DNA of 64,000 nucleotides from Mercenaria mercenaria (taxonomy: Eukaryota; Mollusca; Bivalvia; Venerida; Veneridae), in contig NC_069379.1 of assembly GCF_021730395.1 (NCBI RefSeq), positions 25,952,501 to 26,016,500 on the forward strand, written 5' to 3'. How positions within the stretch are numbered: the first letter of the stretch is position 1; every line of letters begins with the position of its first letter. Below, in pieces: positions 54,801 to 64,000 of this stretch. Both the position numbers and the translations under genes were made by a program. The notes beneath the pieces were generated by a model. It was not told the DNA's origin. It saw nothing but the letters and a program-made list of their open reading frames with translations, and did not search any database.

Positions 54801-57688
54801 GAATAACTGCAATCTTCTCCGTAGAAGCCAACCACGCATCCTACGCTACATTTTCCCGTCGCAAAATCACAAACCTGATCTACACATCTATTATTACATT
54901 CTTGGTCACAAAGTGGTCCTAACAATGAGTTATTTACACATTTCATACAGTCTCCAGTTCCTCGATGACATACCGAACATGTTTCAAAGCATTGCTTCTC
55001 GCATCGATCACCCCATGTACCATTTACACATCCAATAAGGCAAACACCTGTTCTAACATCACATTTCCCATCAGTACATGTCTTTGTGCATTCTGTACAA
55101 TGCTTGCTGGCTGAATTTGAATGCAAGTCAAGAAAATAGCCCTGTATACAAGAGATACATCCGCCGTACTCTCCATCAGTGTTTGTTATGCAGTCAGTGC
55201 ACATGTTATCTTTTGTACTGCATTTAGAAAGACACGCGGATCCGTAAAATCCAGCTTTACACCCATATCTGCAGTGAAATTCAGAAAAACATGCGTTTTG
55301 TCGGCAATTTCTATTACACTCACAACATAAGTTGCTTTGTACGTAATACGTTGAGTTAAAGCATGATGAACATTGTTTAACATTGTTACATACTTCCGAT
55401 GTACATGTGCAGTTCTTAGCTAAATTTTCAAAACCAGTCTTACACTTGGCACAAGTGCCATCTAAATTACATATACAGTTAACTGGGCAGTCGCATTTAT
55501 CTCCATTAAAACCAGCTAAGCACCCTTGCCTACAAGTTCCATTATCGCTGTGACAGTCGCTGTGAAGACAATTTTTGGAACATTCCAACTCGCACTTTCC
55601 TCCCCAGTAGCCTCGTTTGCAGCCGTATTCACATGTGCCATAGTCAGCATTACATGTTGTATTCATGCAATTTCTAGAGCAGCGTATAGTGCAGTGATAA
55701 AACCCACTACTTTCATTTCGTCCGTAACTACCTATTTTGCACGTTAAACATTCATTAATTCGGCCACTAGAACTATTACAAGTTTGACATTTTGCGTCAC
55801 ATTTTGACAGGCATTTGTTGCCGTAAAATCCATCTTCACAAAATTCACAATAACCAGTACCAATGTTACAATCAGTTCCTCTTTTACAGTAACTGCATTT
55901 GTCTTGGCAAAAATGACCATAAAAACCTCTGAAACATGATTTGCACGACATATAATCTGTACAAGACTGACAGTTCTTACGGCAAGATCTGTCACACCCC
56001 GTCCCATAAAGCCCAGATGGACAGGAATAACAGCTTCCATTCCTCAAGCACTCACCTGATAAACAATTCGGAGGGCAAACTTTAGAACAAAAAGTACCAA
56101 AATAACCTGCCTGACAATCGTTGCAATAACCTGCCATATTGCACAAAGAGTCTTTGCAGTTGTTTGGGCATTGTATATTACAATAATCTGTGAAGTACCC
56201 AGCAATACATGCACTGCAAGTTCCATTCAACCGACATGTGCTATCCAAACACCTATCAGGACATTTTGTCTGACAACGCTCTCCCCAATGTCCGTCTTCA
56301 CAGGATTGACACTCTGTATCTGATATACATGTTTTGCAGTTGGCCGGACATGAACCATTACAATGAGTCCCGTGAAACTTAGGATTGCACTCTTCCGAAC
56401 ATTTTCCATCCAATTTATTACATACGTGATCCTTACAATTCTTCGGACATGATAAGCTGCAATCGTGTCCGTACATTTCTTTTTTGCAAAAATCACAATA
56501 TTCACCGGCAAAGTTATCTTTACAACTTTGAGAGCAGATCCCCGTTGCTTGTTCACACGATTCCAACAAGCATCCATCAGAGCATTTCATTTCACATTGC
56601 TTGCCGTGATATCCATTTTGGCACTTTGTGCACTCTGTACTGGATAAACAGGAAAGACATCCGTCTGGACAATCTCTGCTGCAGTTCTTTCCCCATTTGC
56701 CATCCACACATTTTATACAGTCTGGCAACTTAAAATATGGCTTACATTTTAAGCAATTACCATTATGCTTGTAACAAAGTTTATTCAAACACCCATTTCG
56801 GCAATTTAAATTACATTGCATTCCGTAATAACCAGCAATACACACACCGCACTTTTCTGACGAATTGCACATTGTGCAACGTTTAGGGCAGTCACGAGTA
56901 CAATTGGGACCAAATTTACCCAGAGTACATAGATCACATGCTATTCCTATAAAGTTACCTTGACAAGTACAGTCACCCATGTCTTGACCGCAAACGTTGC
57001 CAACGCATCCAAGAGAGCATTTCTCTGTACAAGTAATGCCGAAGTACCCTGGCTTACATTTCGTGCATTCATTAAATATAGAGCAAGAAGTGCAGTTATT
57101 TGGGCAAGGTGAACAGGAATCACCGGCTTCAAAATACCCTTCGGGACAACTCAAGCACAAGATACCATTTTGATGAAAATCGACATTACATTCATGACAA
57201 TTATTATCTGATGTGCATCTTTTACATTGTGCTGAACATTTCCTGCAAGTCCAGTTTTGCATATAATATCCATCCTCGCAGGCGGCACAGAAACCATACA
57301 TGTTACATTTACATCCTACTTCACATATATGTTGGCCAGACACTAAAAACATATATAAATAGCAAACGTCATGTCAAACTGGGTGTTATTTTAAATCCAG
57401 TAGTTCATATAAAATAGAACCATATTTATTTTTTTAAACGTTTGAACTTTTAATAAATTGACGTACTCATCATATGATATTGATTAGATGTGAAAAACTT
57501 CAACCATTAGTCTAACGCTAAGGCATAAACATTTTAGAATCATTATATCATTTTGGATTATATACCTTTGAAAATTTTAAAATTTAAATCAGATAATCGC
57601 AAGAATTTTTGCTACAGTATATGTTATATGAATACTTACCGCAGTTTATAGTTAACAACATGAAACGGATAAGAAACAAAAGTAACAT
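48643..57688 (-). CDS. paralogue 3: multi-EGF single-pass receptor, intact
   Basis: Five coding exons: 57640-57688, 54703-57342, 52801-52921, 51231-51328, 48643-48845. They total 3111 nt including the stop, an exact 1037 codons, with phases 1, 1, 2, 1 that all fit. The predicted 1036-residue protein has a signal peptide (1-16), about 23 short EGF-like modules (17-896), a short stem, a TM helix (about 912-934) followed by RKR, a basic juxtamembrane segment, and a tail with Y973 (YAEP), Y1004-1006 (YMYI), Y1011 (YSVS) and Y1020 (YEEI). The modules resemble those of MEGF10/11, SREC and CED-1/Draper, receptors for apoptotic cells or microbes; no EMI domain or NPxY is seen. Role in recognition or phagocytosis is inference. 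The tail motifs suggest tyrosine-kinase coupled signalling. Paralogues 1 and 2 lie downstream in the same orientation. Confidence 0.88.
48980..50944. other. last intron of paralogue 3, with LTR empty site
   Basis: 49068-49085 (TTTAATATGCTTAATGAAC) is the paralogous counterpart of the LTR insertion point in paralogue 1 and carries no insert. Intron homology to 13036-13300 continues to about 49290, and in patches to 50050 (CCGGCC, GGAAxTGxTACAACATTTG). From 50100 to 50944 no feature is recognised. Confidence 0.65.
50945..51095 (+). mobile_element. SINE family A copy, diverged
   Basis: TTTAAGATTTAGCATCGGTCAT and GTCCTACTCAGGTACCTTTCCATG match 15210-15290. It sits at the same intronic place in both genes, just before exon 4. 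Confidence 0.6.
51231..51328 (-). CDS. paralogue 3 exon 4: juxtamembrane segment
   Basis: 98 bp. It completes a split CG|A arginine codon, then reads QNGKQRQDVTLRLRDAVQYN and HETAACRIMEDS. Donor TCAG|GTATTG. The short basic then mixed sequence contains no known domain; identity among all three paralogues marks it as coding. Confidence 0.82.
51512..52003 (-). other. 163-codon open frame inside a conserved intronic block
   Basis: It lies in the TM-to-juxtamembrane intron, same strand as the gene. The translation starts MKIMFSVISNFLDNLICTKY, has three or four hydrophobic stretches (for example GTFIFPVYIISSSILVIF and SLTFVSDFLVFTVGY) and ends IPEKAV. Paralogue 1 has a broken homologue at 15950-16860, and paralogue 2 a trace near 39450. 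No family is recognised. It could be the remnant of a multi-pass membrane protein inserted before the duplications, an unannotated nested gene, or conserved intron sequence open by chance. Confidence 0.4.
52318..52725 (+). repeat. dispersed repeat, two tandem diverged units
   Basis: Two units each carry TATGACCCCTAAGT-TGACCTT-ACCTT, a GAACATGC-CT-CACGTCGTC phrase and GTCAAGTTTCTT-GAAATC-TTCAA. The second ends GCTAACGGACAGACGGACGG and a CGGGCGTATAGAA tail. This has the style of an abundant bivalve repeat. It lies 75 bp from the TM exon. Confidence 0.65.
52801..52921 (-). CDS. paralogue 3 exon 3: transmembrane segment
   Basis: 121 bp, acceptor TTTCTAAATACAG, donor CG|GTATTTATC. It encodes ERKYKRNSCSTRSDG, a 23-residue hydrophobic helix (VILSLCIAVLVIYAVV within it) and RKR. 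The donor is weak against the consensus but the same GGTATTTATC is kept in all three genes, and joining gives an exact frame. Confidence 0.83.
53145..53665. repeat. 22-bp-class minisatellite with inverted end
   Basis: Units of GCGACAGTATGATGATGATAAT type, with variants, run from 53145 to about 53560. From about 53560 to 53665 the same words appear reverse-complemented (TTATCATCATCGCACTATCG, CGTTATCGTAGTATCGCG), so the array could fold back. Several YHHRTVALS-type frames over it are artefacts. Confidence 0.85.
53666..54702. other. intron of paralogue 3 between EGF and TM exons, right part
   Basis: No exon or clear repeat recognised. The EGF frame runs on past the donor to 54623 but lacks cysteines there, which supports splicing at 54703. 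Confidence 0.55.
54703..57342 (-). CDS. paralogue 3 exon 2: giant EGF-module exon
   Basis: 2640 bp, acceptor GTTTTTAG|TGTCTGG, donor ACGG|GTGAGA, phase 1 on both sides. It encodes SGQHICEVGCKCNMYGFC, a furin-like cysteine-rich start of about 75 residues, then repeated modules marked by GYFGITC, GKFGPNC, GYYGMQC, GKWGKNC, GYHGKQC, MYGHDC, FHGTHC, HWGERC, YFGTFC, LYGTGC, FYGNKC, YWGGKC, FYGSAC, TWGDRC and FYGEDC: about 23 in all, with eight or so cysteines per 40-45 residues. Many NxT/NxC sites suggest heavy glycosylation. That all modules share one exon, and are not one per exon, is unusual for EGF arrays. Confidence 0.92.
57640..57688 (-). CDS. paralogue 3 exon 1: start codon and signal peptide
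   Basis: 49 bp. ATG stands directly on acceptor GTATTTCAG|ATG and donor G|GTAAGT follows in phase 1. It encodes MLLLFLIRFMLLTINC. The match to 24983-25031 (12 of 16 residues) supports it as real. A non-coding first exon is expected upstream and was not located. Confidence 0.83.
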
Positions 57689-57944
57689 CTGAAATACATG
57701 AATGATATATGAGTCAATTTATTATGCAAACCCTAATCCATTGTTTAAAAAAATCGAAATTACATAATGTATCTAACCAGAATTTATTATCAAGATGCGG
57801 GACAATCATGGCAAAAAGAAAAGCCTGATGCGTTTTGGAAAAAATGTCAGTGATATTAGTATTCCTTGTCCTTATGGATCAGATGCTTAATTCAATGTAT
57901 TTATATAAAGCAGATGCTAGGTGCAAAAGAGGTGTTGTACTTTT

Positions 57945-58035
57945 CTTCACCTTTTATGAACAGACTCAGTCAAGCCGAGTCTGCTATTATTTTGCTTGGT
58001 TGCATCCTATCCTGCAACATTATTTTACTATAGAG
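57945..58035 (+). repeat. dispersed palindromic repeat
   Basis: CAGACTCAGTCAAGCCGAGTCTGCTATTATT and GGTTGCATCCTAT: same family as 29715-29792 (quoted in parts, CAGACTCAGTCAAGCCGAG then TCTGCTATT). Confidence 0.65.
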
Positions 58036-58140
58036 CCAATGACACGCATCACTAGGCAAACTTGATTAAAAAGATATGGCCGTAGCCAAAGTACGAGACT
58101 GTTAAGGATAATGTAGCAAAGATATTGATACTGTAATAAA

Positions 58141-59266
58141 AACAAGAGGCCATAATGGCCTTATATCGCTCACCTGAGTTAAGTTGCTTGCTTGAACAAA
58201 TTTCTTTGTTAAAGCTTTAAAAACAAGGAAGTAGGTCAGTAGGTCATATTCATGGTCACTGAAAGTTTTCAGATTAATATGCAAAACTGTACATGTCATC
58301 CAATTTCAAGGCTGTATCTTAAACAAGAGGGCCATGATGGCGCTATATCGCTCACCTGATTAAGACTATTTAAGATGAGTATTGAAATCTGTATCAAACA
58401 TAATACATATGGTCCAAATTATTTTGCTGTAACTTCAAAAACAAGAAAGTAGGTCAGTAGGTCAGGGCTAAGAACATTAAAGATAAGTATTGTGATCTTT
58501 ATCGAAAGTTATTGACGTGGTCTAAATTTCTATGCTTTTAAGATCGGTGTGCAAAACTGTATATGTCATCCAAATTTCAAGGCTGTAGCTTAAAAAACAA
58601 AAATGTAGGTCAGAAGGTCAAAGTCACAATCAAGTGACTTCTAATTACTTGGGGTCATCAGGTAATTATAGTTAAACAGTCTAGGAAATATGATCAGATA
58701 ATTTTTGAAGTATATTTTCCTATATAACTCATACACAAGTGACCCCCGGGGCGGGACCTCTTTTCATCCCAGGGGCATAATTTGAACAATTTTGTTAGAG
58801 AACCACTAAGCAATGCTACATACCAAAACTTTCAGACAAGAGATTTTTTTGTGTTTTTTCCCTATATAATGTAAACCTTGGGGCCCCCGGACTGGGCCTA
58901 TATAAGTTTATGTAAAACTTGGGACCCCCTGGGCAATGCTACATATCAAATATCAAAAGCCTAGGCCTTGCAGTTTCAGACAAAAAGATTTTTAAAGTTT
59001 TTCCTATATAAGTCCATGTAAGACTGGTACCCCCGAGGCAGGGCCCCTTTTCACCCTAAGGGCATAATCTTAGTAGACAACCATAAGGCAATGCTACATA
59101 CCAAATATCAAAGGTGTAGGTCATGTGGTTTCAGACAAAAAGATTTTTAAAGGTTTTTTTTTAGGAATTGTTGACGGACACACGACGGATGACGGACGAC
59201 GCACGAAGGACGACGGACATTGAGCGGTCACAAAAGCTCACTATGAACCTTTGGCTCAGGTGAGCT
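58141..59266 (+). repeat. large dispersed repeat with short inverted ends, plus partial copy
   Basis: AAACAAGAGGxCCATxATGG starts occur at 58141 and 58322, so a truncated copy precedes a full one. GCTCACCTGAG (58168-58178) is the exact inverse of CTCAGGTGAGC at 59255-59265. The body shares GACCCCC, CATAATTTGAACA and CAATGCTACATACCAAATATC phrases with 34400-35880. Near the 3' end is a GACGGACGACGCACGAAGG run. No coding capacity is visible, so it is probably non-autonomous. Confidence 0.7.
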
Positions 59267-59821
59267 AAAACAACAACATTAGATGTGAAAATACACACTG
59301 ACGTAGTAGCGAAGATATTGCACAAGCCTATTGTTAACTTGTAAATATAAAAATATGAAATACTTGTTGATGATAAAAGGTAAACAAAATATTTTTATGA
59401 TACTATCAAAATAACACGATGTAGAAAGAAAGGACATCCAACTTTTTCGGTGAAAGAATTAAAGTATTTTTAAGCAGGCAAATGCACACTAATATATACT
59501 AATTAACGAAAAAACACTTTATTTAATCATTTTTTAGTATAAATTGACTAGCATTTGGTTCTGGTAAAAATCTCGAAAAAATTAAAATGGCGACTTTTGG
59601 TCTATAATAATTACAACTATTACTCAATTCATAGATTTGCGCGTTTCTGGTTGGCTGCTTCAGCACACGTGACCAACTTTCATTTCTCAATGAAGCCATC
59701 ACGTATTCATTAGATCTAATCAATATTCATAAGTTTACGGACTACTTTTTCTTTCTGAAAAGGTGGGATTTTTTTCAAATAGGAAACAAATGGAAGAAGA
59801 TTTTATAGTTGTAATTATAAA
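59267..59821. other. intergenic, nothing recognised
   Basis: AT-rich, no supported feature. The frame at 59523-59723 has no domain. Confidence 0.5.
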
Positions 59822-59947
59822 AATTGAATGGTATTTTTCTGCAGTTCATCGATGTATGAACTATTAGGAAGTATGTTTATGCACATTAGGTGTAAACTTC
59901 TTGACAGTTCATACATCGATGAACCCGCAGAAAAATACCATTCAATT
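59822..59947. repeat. large near-perfect palindrome
   Basis: Arms 59822-59862 and 59906-59947 (AATTGAATGGTATTTTTCTG against its complement, then AGTTCATCGATGTATGAACT) with a 43-bp loop. Only about two or three mismatches over 41 bp. The inner 20 bp of each arm are themselves nearly palindromic around ATCGAT. Confidence 0.9.
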
Positions 59948-59954
59948 CTTAATT

Positions 59955-60370
59955 AAAAGAATCAATACTTAACTGTTTGTGACGTTTAAAATCAATTCCT
60001 ATGACTTAACAGCATTGGTTTTAAATCGTATATCTTCTTATTATATCCACTTCATCTATTAATCCAGGTAATTGATATTGTAAGTAACAATTTCCTTCTT
60101 ACGTTACCACCGATACATAAATATTGTCAACAGCATCTTTGATTTAAATCATTATTATCATTTTTACAAAGATTGAAGTATAATATATGTAATATTCCGT
60201 ACGATTACTAAGAAATTCAGATTTATAAATCATCAAAAAGAGAGAGTGAGTGAGTGAGTAAGTACAAGGAAACAAATAAGCATGATGTAATTCCGTATGA
60301 ACGATTAAGTGCGTGGGCTGCTGACTGAGAAATTTATCATTATTTCCTGTATCATTTTTATCAATACACT
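59955..60370. repeat. upstream duplicated block, paralogue 3 copy
   Basis: Counterpart of 26985-27440. It includes a GAGT tetranucleotide-like run (AGAGAGTGAGTGAGTGAGTA) that is shorter in the other copy. Confidence 0.6.
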
Positions 60371-60805
60371 TGGCACAGGGAAAACTAAAGCTGACTGTCT
60401 CAAATGGACTCTGTCACAAATTTTATCATTAATTCATTTATGGTTTATACCGATAAAACTCTAAATGGTTCATCACAGAGACGTGAGCAGAAAGGGTCTT
60501 AATGCATATAAACAAATATACCTCTTTAAAGGTAAACGTCATTCGAAATCATTCCTCAATACGGACTGTCAGCAAATTGTGTATGCATATAAATCGGTCT
60601 CCGACTTTCACAGCGGAATACAAAGATATTCTACTCCAATCGACCTTACTTTCTTTTAAATGATATGACTGAATCCTAACAAAAGCTGTAAAACAAAGAT
60701 CATTTATAGTGGTAAGGACATTGTATAATTAGATTACACTCTTTGGTATGAACATACATTTCTCAGACGGAGAAACAAACCTAGAAATCCGGTTTCTACC
60801 GGATC

Positions 60806-60980
60806 CCGTTAGAGCCATCGCCGCCGCGTACTGTGACCTCAAAAGAAAGATGCTGCGATGTTGCAAGTTGAAAATTTCGATTTTTCACCATCATAATTTC
60901 GTTATTTCGACTTTTAAACATTGTAGTATCCGCTCTTTCGTTCTTTCGAGCTCATATTACGCGGCGATGGCCCTAACGGT
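60806..60980. mobile_element. small MITE-like inverted-repeat element
   Basis: CCGTTAGAGCCATCGCCGCC at the left and GGCGATGGCCCTAACGG at the right form 20-25-bp inverted ends around a 130-bp centre rich in TTTCGTT words. The frame 60748-61023 across it is not considered a gene. Confidence 0.65.
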
Positions 60981-61239
60981 ACACCGTATATATCTGCAAA
61001 CTACTAGTATACCATTTTTGTAAAATTGTTTTTATTAACTTAGCGCACGTATGGTCCAATGATGATATTATATATATATGAATTTTATTGTAATATCCTT
61101 GCTGTATCTTATTTGCTTATAATTCAGTTCCTTCGAAATGACTAATTATTTGTCTTAGAATATAACCAAGACCTATCACTAAGGGTGGTGAATACCCCCA
61201 GACAGCAGCTTCTTGTCAGAGAAACAGGGGTATTGAAAA

Positions 61240-61560
61240 TATGATACATTGCATTTGTATATTGTACAAGGAGAAAATGTACAAAGATGTACAAAATGTT
61301 GTGCAAAACTGTATAAGATCTCCAAATTTTATTAATGTACCTTAAAATGAAGAAAGTAGTAGGTCAAAAGTCCAAATTAAGGTCACTTAAAGTCAGTTTT
61401 GAGATGTGTGTTCAAAACTGTACAAGTTGTCCAAGTTTTATGGCAATATCTTAAAAAAGAAGAAAGTAGGTCAGTAGGTCAATATCATGGTCAAGGGACC
61501 ATGTAATCACTAAGGGTCATCAATTATATATACTTAACAGCATATGAAATATGTTAGAAA
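61240..61560 (+). repeat. fragment of the large dispersed repeat
   Basis: Phrases AAAACTGTACAAG-TGTCCAA-TTT, AAGAAAGTAGGTCAGTAGGT and GGTCATCAATTAT follow the order seen in 58500-58690. Confidence 0.55.
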
Positions 61561-61632
61561 AATATTATTTCTATTATTTTTTCCAATGTAACTCTATTCA
61601 TATTTGAAACAAATAAAGGGTCATTACTTCGT

Positions 61633-62065
61633 GAAAAATCATTCAAATGGAACGTGCTTACACTTGATACCGATGATAATAATAACAAGGTTTGATAAAA
61701 GTCTGGCATACAATGACTGAGAAATACTGCGGACATTTTTTCCATTTATATATGAAGAAAAAAATTAAGAAAGGGCCATAGCTATGCGAAAAATCATTCA
61801 AATGGAACGTGCTTTGCACATGCACAACTTGACTTGGTACTATGATAATCACAAGGTTTGATAAAAGTATGGCATATACGGACTGAGAAATAGCATGGGC
61901 ATTTGTTTGCATATACATATAAAGAAATATTAATAAATGACCACAACAAAAATCGTTTAAATGGAACCCGCTTCGCACATGCTCAACTAGGCTTGGTACT
62001 GATAATAATTACAAGGTATGATGGAAATATGGCAAATAATTGCTGAGAAATAGCCCGGACAAATT
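61633..62065. repeat. tandem triplication of an about 155-bp unit
   Basis: Units start near 61633, 61788 and 61948, each with AATCATTCAAATGGAACGTGC, ACTTGxxxTGGTACT-GATAATAAT, ACAAGGTTTGATAAAAGT and GACTGAGAAAT. They are diverged from one another, so the array is old. Confidence 0.75.
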
Positions 62066-62554
62066 CCGTCTTCAGACGGAGTATAACATTCTGGAAGATA
62101 CTATTGGTTTCATACATTATAAGAACTTTCGGGAAAAGTCCTTTTGAAAAATATACATTTATATAATTATGTTGTAGTACATGAAAAGTACATAGAAAGT
62201 ACTAAAACATTTTAGTTTTATTTCAGAACAGCAACTATTTATTTGGCGTGTTTGAAGGGCACGGACACGCCAAAACGCCAGAACGACAAATAAGAGCGCT
62301 GTTAGGTTTTTGTCGTGCCGAGTTGGAACGCTTACTTGTCAAACAACAGAACGAAATGGCTGAAGTACAGATCTTGAGAATAGGTAAAATACAGTTAATG
62401 CTTAATACATTCCATCGGAAGCATTAGAAAAACTTCTGAAGATATAAGAATGTTATTATTATCAAATGTCATACATTTCATGAAGATTAAACAAATCATT
62501 ACCCGCATTTTAGAGTATGTGGCGTCAAACCTGAACTTTTATTACCTCTCTTGA

Positions 62555-62890
62555 ATAGACTCAGTCAAATCGAGTCTGCTAGTGTTTTCCTTGACTGCGT
62601 TCTATGCTTCTAAAAGATCTTCTTAAATAGGTTTTATTAACTAACCTAACAATAATCTTCAAGTACCGTGTGGCGGCTGTTAAATGTATTCTTATACTTG
62701 GACAAGTGCTGTTATATTTTCGGTCATTTTGGATCAAGGGGTACATCCAACTTTACTTCAATAAAATATTACGCCTAATCAGGTGCTAAGGGGCGGGAAG
62801 GGTGTTACACATTTCATTATCTCTCATGAACAGACGCAACCAAACCGGGTCTCCTATAATTTTGCTTTGTAGCGTTCTCTGATGCAAAGA
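62555..62890 (+). repeat. two diverged copies of the palindromic dispersed repeat
   Basis: TAGACTCAGTCAAATCGAGTC at 62560 and ACAGACGCAACCAAACCGGGT near 62830 both belong to the family at 29715 and 57945, each followed by a CTATxxTTTTxCTTxG...GCGTTCT segment. Confidence 0.55.
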
Positions 62891-64000
62891 GTTTTGAATT
62901 GATCCTATTTTGAAATATGTGAAATTATTGAGATGGAACACTTTTAAACGAGTACAGTGATGTACGTATCTCATTATTGTGAAAAATGGCAAATGGAACT
63001 ATTTTAGAGATAAAGCTCCAACTGCATCTTCTTGTTGCTGCTTGTTCTACAAATTTTAACTGCAGTATTTGAATCAATCGTAGCGATGCTTTCCTATCCT
63101 TTGTAGTGATAAGAAGGTGTAATTCTGCGCCACATTGCGGAATGCGACGTTGCGTCATTACGTCCCATCAATACATGAAAAACAAAATGGCGTCGAGTGA
63201 TGTAGCAGGCCGCTTCACTGGATTGGACGGTTCTTTCGTTCTTGACTGGAAAATCTGAGAGGTAGGGCAAGGAAACTCAAGGCACACGTGACGAGAAAGT
63301 TGGTGTCCCCAAAATGGTACAAGGAAGATGACAAAATAACGAATGGTTACATGGTAAGAACTCCTATGATTGCTTTGACCACTGTAACGCGATTCCCTAC
63401 AATTACATATTCTGTGGGACGTTTTATTGATCCTGTTTGTGCTTGACTAGAACGCACTTAAATGAAAAAAAAACCCCAATAAACCGGCTAATCAATTTGT
63501 CTGTGACATGCTCCATTCTTAGATCAGTAAAATGTACAATCATTTTTCTATAAGTCAAACAGTGACACTTGAATTTACTTAGTATAATCTTCACATTGAT
63601 AATTGAAGCAGTCTTCAGATTTCCTTCCAACATGGAGTCAAAACAAAATAAAAAAATAGGAAAAAGATATAATTTTAATTATCAAATTTCATAAATTATA
63701 TTAAATAACGTATCTTTAGGAAAAATGCCCTGAAATTTCCTTAAGTTTTTATAAGCGAGAAAATAGTAACAAAATACGGCTTTCTTTTTATGGTAGACGG
63801 CAAAAAAGTTTCATATCGTGGGTAATAATAAATAATTTCCATTTGATTATTCGTATACATGTATATGCACTTGCTTATCGCGACGATGCAAACTGGCATT
63901 GACAATTACCACATCTATTTACGTTGAAAAGACAACCATAACATATAATGAGATGCAAGTATGTTTCAGAAAGTATCAGATTGTTTAAAACTGACTGGCT
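62891..64000. other. right flank, no firm gene
   Basis: A slightly GC-richer patch at 63120-63350 contains AAAATGGCGTCG, a good start context, but the frame closes after 20 codons. A second frame in the patch ends at ATG|GTAAGA, a donor-like site. A first exon running rightward is possible but unsupported. Confidence 0.35.

Noticed and set aside
54706-55038. Plus-strand frame over the paralogue 3 EGF exon
   Set aside because: Antisense shadow of a well-supported coding exon.
63190-63360. Possible first exon of a rightward gene (AAAATGGCG start, ATG|GTAAGA donor-like site)
   Set aside because: The ATG frame stops after 20 codons and the donor lies in a different frame without a start; too weak to call.
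1-64000. A wholly new multi-gene system
   Set aside because: Apart from the receptor array and repeats, no set of adjacent coding genes could be supported. The novelty lies in the receptor tails and the conserved intronic block.

Overview
The window looks like nuclear DNA of a bivalve mollusc, probably a clam-like lineage. It is AT-rich, has large introns, and is crowded with tRNA-derived SINEs, palindromic dispersed repeats, MITE-like elements and micro/minisatellites of the kind common in bivalve genomes. There is no prokaryotic or organellar character. The assignment to bivalves is an inference from repeat style and gene type, not from a marker gene.

The only convincing host genes are three tandem paralogues, all on the minus strand, of one family of single-pass receptors with a long array of short EGF-like modules (MEGF/SREC/CED-1-Draper style). 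The shared plan, rebuilt here from splice sites and matching phases, is: a small exon with ATG and signal peptide, preceded directly by a splice acceptor; one giant EGF exon; a 121-bp transmembrane exon; a 95-98-bp basic juxtamembrane exon; and a last exon with a tyrosine-rich tail. Paralogue 3 (48643-57688) is complete and predicts 1036 residues. Paralogue 1 (6186-25031) has every exon but carries an in-frame stop and a frameshifting deletion in the EGF exon. Paralogue 2 (37396-42731) lacks its signal exon and first half of the EGF array, would gain a stop across a splice junction, and has a shortened tail. So one gene looks functional and two are decaying.

Layout: 1-6.1 kb, flank with repeats, including blocks that recur upstream of paralogue 1. 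6.2-25.0 kb, paralogue 1, whose last intron holds a fossil Ty3/gypsy LTR element (6549-13034, TSD GTACT). The same intron of paralogue 3 keeps the matching empty site near 49.07 kb, so the element arrived after the gene duplication. The 20.6-25.0 kb intron carries a 16-bp minisatellite. 25-37 kb, intergenic: SINEs, a trinucleotide tract, tandem and inverted repeats. 37.4-42.7 kb, paralogue 2. 42.7-48.6 kb, intergenic with a pogo/Tigger-like MITE. 48.6-57.7 kb, paralogue 3. 57.7-64 kb, upstream flank with dispersed repeats, a large palindrome and a small MITE.

The most interesting biology is the receptor tail: it carries exact SH2-ligand-type motifs (YAEP, YEEI; HIYEEP/HIYDEP in paralogue 2) instead of the NPxY/YxxL pattern of CED-1/Draper. 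A block inside the TM-to-juxtamembrane intron is also conserved among paralogues, and in paralogue 3 it keeps a 163-codon open frame.
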